Positions 1 to 5,694 of a stretch of 6,418 bases of DNA are shown here, piece by piece. Under the pieces are notes generated by a model. The model saw only the letters and a program-made list of their open reading frames with translations. It ran no database searches and was not told the DNA's origin. This DNA is from Dehalococcoidia bacterium. Lineage in GTDB: Bacteria; Chloroflexota; Dehalococcoidia; Tepidiformales; Tepidiformaceae. Where the stretch lies: the NCBI GenBank assembly GCA_023228745.1, contig JALOAP010000179.1, positions 1 through 6,418 of the forward strand, given 5' to 3'. Numbering within the stretch: the stretch's first letter is position 1; the number at the start of each line of letters is the position of its first letter. Both the position numbers and the translations under genes were made by a program.

Positions 1-1125
1 ACCGCATACGTCGTTAACTGCTACGCCAACGGCGGGGATCGGAAGGCGGGGATAAAAGGATTTATCATCAACGCCGCGTACGGCGCATACACGGCGAACG
101 CCTGTGACAATGCGGAGATCGGATATTCGGTTGAGATGACCGACGGCGGCCAGGTCGTGATTCAGGGTTGCGGGGCGGAAGGGTGCAAACAATATCTCAA
201 GTCTTCCGGGGGCGTCGTTTATCTTGATGGATTCGCCGGCAACAACGCCGGAGTGAGCGGGCTTCCGGACGCCTGGATTGAGATGGACGGATCCGCCGGA
301 CGCCTGACCGGATTCAGTAACACGTTCGCGAACACGTATCTTCTGAAAACAACCAATTGCCCGGAGCTCGTGTTGGATAGCATGATCCCGAAGGCGAAGA
401 TTTTGGTCACGGATTCCACCGCAACAAAATTCCAGGACCCCGTCCGCGTCGCTCATGATTATTCGGGTGATGATTTTCGGTGGGTCGAGGCCGCGGATTT
501 CGGAAGCCATGTGAATGTTAATTTACGAAACTACATCGGCTGCCAGAATGCGACGGCCATTCTCAAGGATGGGACAAAAGCCCTGTCCTCAACACTCGTG
601 CTTAAGAATATGCGGGGGTGGGGACGATTCAATATCTACCGCCAGAACGCATGGGGGGAAACCAAGATTCGTTTTTTGCAGACGAGCGGAAACGGCTTCG
701 AACTTGAAAACATCAACCTCCCGCTCTCGTTCTACGGACACGATAACGCCAATATCCACCTGGTCTTCCAACAAGAGGGGAGCGGGGTTTTGTTCAAACT
801 GACCAATTGCCAGCTCGTGCGATTCTTCGGCGTAGAGCTTGTTGCCAGCGAGGGGCGCGGCGCCGTGTTCGAGCTCGACGAGTTCTCCGCCCTCGAAATC
901 GACAAGACCGTGATGGACAAAATGAATAGTAATTTTTCCGGGCTTTGCAATAAGCCGCATCGGATCAAGTTCACCGGATACACGGCAAAGCCGATTGCGG
1001 GACTATTTGATACCGGATGCCGGATTGAGTTCATGGCGCCGGCCGCTGGCGGGTATCTCGGGTGTATCTGTACGGCGGGGGGAACTCCGGGAACGTGGAA
1101 ATACTACGGGGCGATAGGGGCATAA
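1..1125 (+). CDS. Phage tail fibre/spike-like beta-rich protein, 5'-truncated
   Basis: The reading frame is open from base 1 and ends at TAA 1123-1125, giving 374 codons of the C-terminal part; the true start lies upstream. An internal ATG at 136 is not taken as the start because the coding frame continues unbroken above it with similar composition. The protein is rich in short alternating hydrophobic/polar stretches, Gly, Asn and Thr (for example GFIINAAYGAYTANACDNAE and LKTTNCPELVLDS), which fits a right-handed beta-helix or similar solenoid as in phage spikes and pectate-lyase-like fibres. The end, CICTAGGTPGTWKYYG, resembles the C-terminal GTPGTWK ending seen in many phage tail and adsorption proteins. 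Likely role: receptor binding or glycan degradation at the tail tip. No catalytic residues can be assigned by eye. It is followed after 4 bases by the discoidin-like tail gene. The tail assignment is fairly secure from motif and context; the exact fold is inferred. Confidence 0.7.
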   Translation, partial: TAYVVNCYANGGDRKAGIKGFIINAAYGAYTANACDNAEIGYSVEMTDGGQVVIQGCGAEGCKQYLKSSGGVVYLDGFAGNNAGVSGLPDAWIEMDGSAGRLTGFSNTFANTYLLKTTNCPELVLDSMIPKAKILVTDSTATKFQDPVRVAHDYSGDDFRWVEAADFGSHVNVNLRNYIGCQNATAILKDGTKALSSTLVLKNMRGWGRFNIYRQNAWGETKIRFLQTSGNGFELENINLPLSFYGHDNANIHLVFQQEGSGVLFKLTNCQLVRFFGVELVASEGRGAVFELDEFSALEIDKTVMDKMNSNFSGLCNKPHRIKFTGYTAKPIAGLFDTGCRIEFMAPAAGGYLGCICTAGGTPGTWKYYGAIGA

Positions 1126-1129
1126 GTCC

Positions 1130-1921
1130 ATGACAATTCCTGTTTATTATTCGGCCCCCGGAGTCGGGCGGTTTCGTTTCTACTGGAACAACCTTGCCGA
1201 CGCCGATGCAACCGTCGAGACGTCAAGCTCGGCGGCAGCGGAATACCCGCTGGCCAACATCAAGAACATCTGGCCAACGTATGAATTCCGGACCTCCAGT
1301 CTCGGAGCTCCGGACTTCATCAAGTGGGATCTGGGGACGGCCCAGTACGTCTCGTGCTTCATCCTTTGGAATCACAATATCTCCGCCGGGGCCACGATCC
1401 GGCTTCAGGGGAATGATTCCGACGCCTGGGGAGCGCCCGCGTTTGATGAGGCCGTGACGTGGAACGCCGAAAACCTGGTGCACGTCCTGACGTCGGCAGT
1501 TTCCCTCCGCTGGTGGAGGATCATCATCACGGACGCAGCCAACCCGGACGGATACATTTCGGCCGGGTGTCGATTCCTGGGAACATATTTCCAGCCCGGG
1601 GAGTCGAATGCCACGCGGGCCCCGGAGCTGATCGATCCGTCAGAAGTGGCGTTCAGCCGCGGCGGGCAGATGACGGCGGCTCAGCTGGACGGCTATGACC
1701 AGATGTCCTACAGGTTCGACATCGTTTCCCCGGCCGACCAGGCGACGATGAAGACGATCTACCGGGCTATTGGACGGTTCAAGCCATATTTCATCATCGA
1801 GGACTCGAATTACCCGCTGACGACGGTCTACTACGTCCACAATATTTCGCGTTGGGGCTTCGGCGATATCAAGGCCGGGGGGTACAAATCGTTCCAGTTG
1901 GACGTCGAGACGCAGAGGTAA
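1130..1921 (+). CDS. Phage tail protein with discoidin-like (F5/8 type C) domain
   Basis: A 263-residue protein. The ATG at 1130 has AGGGG at 1116-1120, nine bases upstream, inside the end of the preceding gene. Residues about 35-155 look like a galactose-binding/discoidin beta-sandwich: the order is FIKWDLG (63-69), a hydrophobic strand with FILWNHN (77-83), ATIRLQGN (88-95), then WWRIIITD (128-135) and a closing strand CRFLGTYFQP (147-156). In this fold family such domains bind glycans or other surface ligands. Residues about 170-263 form a second domain with YRFDIVSPADQ (194-204), a helix, and PYFIIED (219-225), similar in layout to the C-terminal part of tail-tip proteins that carry such domains. 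There is no signal peptide, as expected for a virion protein. It is most likely a distal tail or baseplate component that sits beside the hub encoded just downstream. The discoidin-like call is good; the exact tail position is inferred. Confidence 0.68.
   Translation: MTIPVYYSAPGVGRFRFYWNNLADADATVETSSSAAAEYPLANIKNIWPTYEFRTSSLGAPDFIKWDLGTAQYVSCFILWNHNISAGATIRLQGNDSDAWGAPAFDEAVTWNAENLVHVLTSAVSLRWWRIIITDAANPDGYISAGCRFLGTYFQPGESNATRAPELIDPSEVAFSRGGQMTAAQLDGYDQMSYRFDIVSPADQATMKTIYRAIGRFKPYFIIEDSNYPLTTVYYVHNISRWGFGDIKAGGYKSFQLDVETQR
1914..1918 (+). promoter_or_regulatory. Ribosome binding site for the hub N-part gene
   Basis: AGAGG ends directly before the stop codon TAA (1919-1921) of the discoidin-like gene and lies six bases before ATG 1925. 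This spacing supports the 1925 start and suggests coupled translation of the two genes. Confidence 0.6.
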
Positions 1922-1924
1922 CGG

Positions 1925-2584
1925 ATGGCTTTCGAACCGAACGGCTACGATCCCAACCTGGTGATGCTGGTTGATATTGAAATTGCCAGGAGATTGGACA
2001 CGCTGGCATGGACGCAAGCGGCTGCGCCGAATACGGCATGCTGGTATGTCTCTCATCCGGAGGGCGAGCCGTCGAAGGTGGAGGGGGACGGGGCGGCTTA
2101 TACTCAAAATTCATCGCTGGCCTCATGTCAGGCGGGTACAAGGCGATGGTTTTACGATGCGACACTGGAGCGGCTCTATGTCCATATCACGGGCGGCGGG
2201 AGCCCAACGATCGCTAATCCCTACCTTCTGTCCTTCCACGTGCGGCGGCTTGCGACTGATGTTGAGGAATACGGCGGCCATCTTTATCTGCCCATCCTCC
2301 CGGCCGACTCCATCCCGAGCGTGAGCTCGTCGACGGGGCGGTTCCATGAAAACGGGACGTCCCTCTCTTTCGGAACGATCAAGATACTGAACGGGGACGG
2401 ACGGTTCGACACCCTTTTCGATGCCTTCATCTGGGAAGCAAAGCGGGTTACGGTCAGGCTGGGGGAGAAGGGGAAGGGTGACGCCAACTATATGGTGATC
2501 TTTGACGGATGGACGGGGGATATTTCCTGGAACGATGACTTCGTTGAAATAGGGACCGAAGACCTGAGGACACTGGTGCTCTGA
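1925..2584 (+). CDS. Tail hub/tip protein, N-terminal part (split-gene candidate)
   Basis: A 219-residue protein. It opens with LVMLVDIEIARRLDT, followed by a beta-rich section holding WFYDATLERLYVHITGG (75-91), a Trp/Tyr-rich strand pattern I associate with tail-tip proteins. Residues 148-215 read SFGTIKILNGDGRFD, then VTVRLGEKG and IFDGWTGDISWNDD, the look of a hub domain of the gp27/Tal type built from paired beta-barrels. The protein stops abruptly after EDLRTLVL, without a closing domain, and the next gene starts immediately with IPRYRYSLATYPN, which reads as the natural continuation. The stop TGA (2582-2584) shares its A with the next ATG. I infer that the two products form one functional hub, either as two polypeptides made in coupled fashion or as one protein broken by a one-base change. 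The hub role is inferred from sequence appearance and neighbours. Confidence 0.58.
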   Translation: MAFEPNGYDPNLVMLVDIEIARRLDTLAWTQAAAPNTACWYVSHPEGEPSKVEGDGAAYTQNSSLASCQAGTRRWFYDATLERLYVHITGGGSPTIANPYLLSFHVRRLATDVEEYGGHLYLPILPADSIPSVSSSTGRFHENGTSLSFGTIKILNGDGRFDTLFDAFIWEAKRVTVRLGEKGKGDANYMVIFDGWTGDISWNDDFVEIGTEDLRTLVL

Positions 2585-2586
2585 TG
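2566..2586 (+). promoter_or_regulatory. Translational coupling site (SD plus TGATG overlap)
   Basis: GAGGA at 2566-2570 lies 13 bases before ATG 2584, rather far for an efficient independent start. The stop of the upstream gene and the start of the downstream gene share one base (TGATG, 2582-2586). Together this favours termination-reinitiation, which would keep the two hub proteins at a fixed ratio. Confidence 0.45.
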
Positions 2587-4155
2587 GGTGCTATCAAGAT
2601 TCCAAGGTATCGGTACTCGCTGGCGACGTATCCGAACATGGACCCGGCCGCCGAAGGGCAGGTGATCCCGGAGCGGTACGGGACGCTTTATAACCTTGTC
2701 CCGATCTGTATTGATTTGAACGCCGGGAAATGGAAGTTGAATCGGCGGGAGATTCACGCGATAACGGCGGTGAGAGAGGCGGGACAGACGCTGATCTCGG
2801 GGTCGGAATATACGTCGGATTTGGCGAATGCGGAATTTACCATCGGGGTTACGCCGGTCCTCCAACCGTCAACAGTTTATTATTTCGTCTTGGAATCAGA
2901 CTATACAATTGACGGCGTCAACTATTTGGGATACGGGCAACAGACCGACGGCTCGAAATACACCGGCGGGACTCTCTATTATATCAACGGCGCCGGGACA
3001 TGGACGGATCAGGCGAAGGATCTGTATTTTAGGATTTGGGCCAAGGCGTCGCTTGAGGCCAAGGCGTTTATTCTCGTCGATAATTGGGTGTGGGTTGCCG
3101 GCTGGAATTACAAGGCGCTCCTTCGGGCCAGCGCGGCCAACACCCGAATTGCCCAATCATTTAAAACGCCGGCCTCGGGCGGGCCGTGGTATCTCAGCAA
3201 TATCCAGGTGGAGGCAATAGCGGTCGGCTCCCCGTCCGCATCCCGCACGACCAGGGCGTCAGTGCTTAGCGCGTATTCGCCGTCTGAAATCCAGGTCGGA
3301 GTCAAATCATACCGGATGGAGAATTATACGGGCGAGGCGAACCGCGCATATTTCCCCCAACGCGGCGCGGCCACAGACCTCACGGTCGACATCGAAGGAA
3401 TTGAAACCAGCGGCGGGGCGTTGATGACGAACGTCGCGGATATCATCCAGGACATCCAGGCGAATATTTTGGATGGGGACGCGGACGCACTGAACGCGGC
3501 CGATCTGGTCGCGCTTAAGGCGGCGCGAACAGAAACGCTTGCCTTGAATCTGGACACGGAAATTGATTTTGAGTCGATCATAAATAAATTGGAATCCGGG
3601 CAACTGTGGAAATATATCCCGTTGCTTGATGGGACGATCGGCCTGAAATTTGCGGCCGCGGGTGAACCCGCCGGGACTCCTCACTACCGGGATGAGCATT
3701 TTAAATCGTTCAAGATGCGCCGGAAATGGAGTGCGATTTACGAGCGGGTCAAGGTCAAATACGCGCAGGACGGCGGGAGCGGGGAGTTTCTCGTGGCTGA
3801 GGCGGAAGCGCTCTCGGCGAAATATCTCTACCGGAGCATGCGGACGCTGGAGGTGGAGACGTTTTTGACGAACGGGGCCGACGCGCTTCTGTTGGCGGAG
3901 GATTATCTCGGGACCTCGGCATCGGCCGGGCGGAGACAATACCTTTGTTGGCCGACGGTTGAGGTGGAGTTTGAATTGAGGGCGGGGTTGGGCTGGGAAC
4001 TGATTCCATCGATGAAAGTGAAGCTCACGCGGGCGCGGGCCATGAGCGCATCCGGGGCGCTCGATGCCGTGCTGTTTTACGTGATGGACGTTCAGAAAGA
4101 CAGCGGGAGCGGCATGGTCAAGGTGACGGCGATTTTGGACGCGATGACTTATTAA
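2584..4155 (+). CDS. Tail hub/tip protein, C-terminal part
   Basis: A 523-residue protein. Residues 7-45 (IPRYRYSLATYPN, then GQVIPERYGTLYNLVPICID) match a layout I associate with tail-tip/hub proteins, in which a YPN segment is followed by a 'pIpxxYG' strand. Residues about 95-155 form a beta-rich insert (VYYFVLESDYTIDG, YTGGTLYYINGAGTW, DLYFRIWAK) that looks like a small carbohydrate-binding or adhesion-type sandwich. A second beta section covers about 185-275. Residues 285-345 are largely helical. Residues 345-400 (PLLDGTIGLKF, then SAIYERVKVKYAQDG) and 415-520 resemble the second half of a gp27-like hub barrel. No lysozyme, peptidase or other enzyme motif is visible. There is no signal peptide. 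It would sit at the tail tip with the product of the preceding gene and be flanked in the genome by two fibre genes. The hub assignment is an inference; a generic tail-protein call is safer. Confidence 0.62.
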   Translation: MGAIKIPRYRYSLATYPNMDPAAEGQVIPERYGTLYNLVPICIDLNAGKWKLNRREIHAITAVREAGQTLISGSEYTSDLANAEFTIGVTPVLQPSTVYYFVLESDYTIDGVNYLGYGQQTDGSKYTGGTLYYINGAGTWTDQAKDLYFRIWAKASLEAKAFILVDNWVWVAGWNYKALLRASAANTRIAQSFKTPASGGPWYLSNIQVEAIAVGSPSASRTTRASVLSAYSPSEIQVGVKSYRMENYTGEANRAYFPQRGAATDLTVDIEGIETSGGALMTNVADIIQDIQANILDGDADALNAADLVALKAARTETLALNLDTEIDFESIINKLESGQLWKYIPLLDGTIGLKFAAAGEPAGTPHYRDEHFKSFKMRRKWSAIYERVKVKYAQDGGSGEFLVAEAEALSAKYLYRSMRTLEVETFLTNGADALLLAEDYLGTSASAGRRQYLCWPTVEVEFELRAGLGWELIPSMKVKLTRARAMSASGALDAVLFYVMDVQKDSGSGMVKVTAILDAMTY

Positions 4156-4160
4156 GGCAT

Positions 4161-4165
4161 GAGGA
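4161..4165 (+). promoter_or_regulatory. Ribosome binding site for the second fibre gene
   Basis: GAGGA lies eight bases before ATG 4174, in the 18-base gap after the hub stop codon. It settles the start of the fibre gene. The gap has no room for a terminator or promoter. Confidence 0.65.
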
Positions 4166-4173
4166 ATAGATAG

Positions 4174-5364
4174 ATGGCTGGAAAAACGATTGTCGGAACG
4201 GAAAAGCACGAGCGGGCGCTCCGTTGGATGAAGAATGAAGTCCAGTCGATCAAGAACCGCATGGGCTATACGTTCCCTGAGGCTCCGGGCGGAACGTATG
4301 AACCCGCGCTCGGGAATCCGGTAGCCGACGGATACCTTCTCCAATCTACGGCCGCCGGGGTGCGATCTTGGCAGACGCTGAATCAGGCGGCGGTTGCGGG
4401 CCTGACGACGGCGGACAGTCCGGCTTTTGTCACGGTAAAATGTTCTGGCCTAACCGACGGCTACATTCCCTATCACGTGAGCGACGCGGCGGGGCTGGCG
4501 AACAGCCCGCTGACTGTTTCCGGCGGATATGTTTATTGCGGGAGTCGCTTGTATCTGAACGGAACGGGCCAGGTTTTCAACATTACCCAAGCCCCGACAG
4601 ACCCGGCATCGGGAATAACGGCTGTCTCTATTCTCACCAATCCGATATACACGGCTACTGACCCCAAGTCGTTTTATGCCTTTGCCGTCAACAACCGTCC
4701 CATCATCAACACCGGGGTTTCCAATAATTCAACCCAGGCCGGGGCGATTTACAACGTATTCCGAAATTATTATCAGGTCGGTTCTGACGACAGCGGGACG
4801 CTGACGAACCTCCACGCCCAAAGAATCAACTACGGTCATTACGATACGAATACGTCCGCCACGCCACAGACGAACTTCGCCTATGGGCTCTATATTCTGC
4901 CTTACATCAAAACAGGCGCAATCGGCACGATGGCCGATATCGTCATGGCCGCTGACTCAACCGGCGGCTCTTATACCTACCGCTACGGCATCAGGCAGTT
5001 GAACTCCGGCTGGAACTATTTCGGAGGTAATCTCGGCCTCGGGAAAGACGCCACGGGAACGCCCGACGGGACGTTTTCGCTTTACGTCACGGTCGGAACG
5101 CCGCCCTCAAATTCTCATGGTAATACCTTCATCATGTACGGTGCGGACATCGCCGCCGGGAATACCGCTCCTCACTTCAGGACCGAGAACGGGAGCATCA
5201 TCCGGCTCTATCGGCAGGCTCACCTTGCCGACGAAAAGACGGACTACACGACCGGCGACCTCGACACCGAAGCCGAAATCATCGCCGCGATCAACGCGAC
5301 GAACACAAAGATAAATTCTGTTCTGGCCGCGCTCGAAAACACCGGGCTGTTGGCCGTGGCTTAA
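4174..5364 (+). CDS. Phage tail fibre protein with C-terminal oligomerisation helix
   Basis: A 396-residue protein. Residues 8-30 form a charged amphipathic helix with RALRWMKNEVQSIKNRM, a plausible attachment or coiled-coil segment that would join the fibre to the tail tip. Residues 70-115 carry the phrase AAVAGLTTADSPAFVTVKCS and then DGYIPYHVSDAAGLANSPL, a repeat-like pattern common in phage fibre and collar proteins. Residues 120-345 are beta-rich with many Gly, Asn, Thr and Tyr; YFGGNLGLG (282-290) and APHFRTENGSIIRLYRQA (332-349) resemble the shaft-end phrases of tail fibres. Residues 365-396 (AEIIAAINATNTKINSVLAAL) form a heptad-like helix suited to trimerisation. It probably contacts the host surface. 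No enzyme motif, intramolecular chaperone or signal peptide is visible. The fibre call is well supported by pattern and position; the receptor is unknown. Confidence 0.75.
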   Translation: MAGKTIVGTEKHERALRWMKNEVQSIKNRMGYTFPEAPGGTYEPALGNPVADGYLLQSTAAGVRSWQTLNQAAVAGLTTADSPAFVTVKCSGLTDGYIPYHVSDAAGLANSPLTVSGGYVYCGSRLYLNGTGQVFNITQAPTDPASGITAVSILTNPIYTATDPKSFYAFAVNNRPIINTGVSNNSTQAGAIYNVFRNYYQVGSDDSGTLTNLHAQRINYGHYDTNTSATPQTNFAYGLYILPYIKTGAIGTMADIVMAADSTGGSYTYRYGIRQLNSGWNYFGGNLGLGKDATGTPDGTFSLYVTVGTPPSNSHGNTFIMYGADIAAGNTAPHFRTENGSIIRLYRQAHLADEKTDYTTGDLDTEAEIIAAINATNTKINSVLAALENTGLLAVA

Positions 5365-5369
5365 AGGAG
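5365..5369 (+). promoter_or_regulatory. Strong Shine-Dalgarno for the small gene
   Basis: AGGAG follows the fibre stop codon (TAA 5362-5364) directly and lies five bases before ATG 5375. It is the best ribosome binding site in the window and suggests the small protein is well expressed. Confidence 0.75.
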
Positions 5370-5374
5370 AAATC

Positions 5375-5617
5375 ATGGCAGAAAAGAAAACGCTCTCGAA
5401 GGTCGAGACCTACGCGCTCCTTGCTGGCCGGGAAAAGATCGCCATCGCCGAAGCGGAAATGCGCGCGCTAATCGACGACGTCGCCGCCGCTCACGGCGTC
5501 AACGCAAAGAAAGACGGCGATCGCTGGCAGTTCACGCCGGACTTTTCCGCGATGGTTCTCGCCCCGCCCGCACCCAAACCGGGGTCCGAAAACAATCCGG
5601 GGAAGAAAAACCGATGA
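5375..5617 (+). CDS. Small hypothetical phage protein downstream of fibre
   Basis: An 80-residue protein that I do not recognise as a named family. Residues 5-40 are predicted by eye to form one long amphipathic helix rich in Ala, Glu and Lys (VETYALLAGREKIAIAEAEM). A short hydrophilic turn with DGDRWQFTPDFSAMV follows (48-62), and residues 63-80 are a Pro/Lys-rich, probably disordered tail. There is no signal peptide or membrane segment. It has a strong ribosome binding site, follows the fibre gene after ten bases, and its stop overlaps the next start as ATGA. The overlap suggests the downstream exported protein is translated by coupling to it. Possible roles are a fibre-assembly helper or a small virion or late accessory protein; nothing in the sequence decides between them. 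That it is a real gene is well supported by the start signal, packing and codon use. Confidence 0.7.
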   Translation: MAEKKTLSKVETYALLAGREKIAIAEAEMRALIDDVAAAHGVNAKKDGDRWQFTPDFSAMVLAPPAPKPGSENNPGKKNR

Positions 5618-5694
5618 CCGCCAACCTCAAAAAATATTTCGCCGTCGCCGCCCTGGTCCTCCTGGCCGCCGGCCTCATCGGATCATCCTCGTGT
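5614..5694 (+). other. Signal peptide coding segment with lipobox-like cysteine
   Basis: Codons 1-27 give a positively charged start (K6 K7), a run of Ala/Val/Leu from 9 to 22, and Gly-Ser-Ser-Ser-Cys ending at codon 27 (TGT 5692-5694), followed by Gly-Gly. This fits a type II signal peptide except that position -3 is Ser rather than Leu. Cleavage by signal peptidase I near the same place is the alternative. Confidence 0.65.

Noticed and set aside
136..1125. A complete 329-residue gene starting at ATG 136
   Set aside because: The same frame is open to base 1 with similar protein character, and there is no good ribosome binding site before 136, so it is the inside of a longer gene.
1640..2107. 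A 155-codon open frame on the minus strand
   Set aside because: It crosses the discoidin-like/hub gene boundary, is Arg/Pro-rich and has no supporting start signal or neighbours on that strand.
2548..2582. Possible programmed -1 frameshift between the two hub genes
   Set aside because: The downstream frame is open back to 2548, so a shift is possible in principle, but I see no classical slippery heptamer there; the TGATG overlap is a sufficient explanation.
4159..4173. A four-codon mini-ORF (ATG to TAG) directly before the fibre start
   Set aside because: A leader peptide was considered, but the Shine-Dalgarno for the fibre lies inside it and nothing suggests attenuation. Chance is the simplest explanation.
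4156..4173. Terminator or promoter in the largest internal gap
   Set aside because: Only 18 bases, with no inverted repeat, T-run or -35/-10 pair.
3307..4344. A 345-codon open frame on the minus strand
   Set aside because: It lies opposite the hub C-part gene, its product is Arg/His/Pro-rich without any recognisable domain, and the plus-strand gene explains the region. It is a shadow of codon bias.
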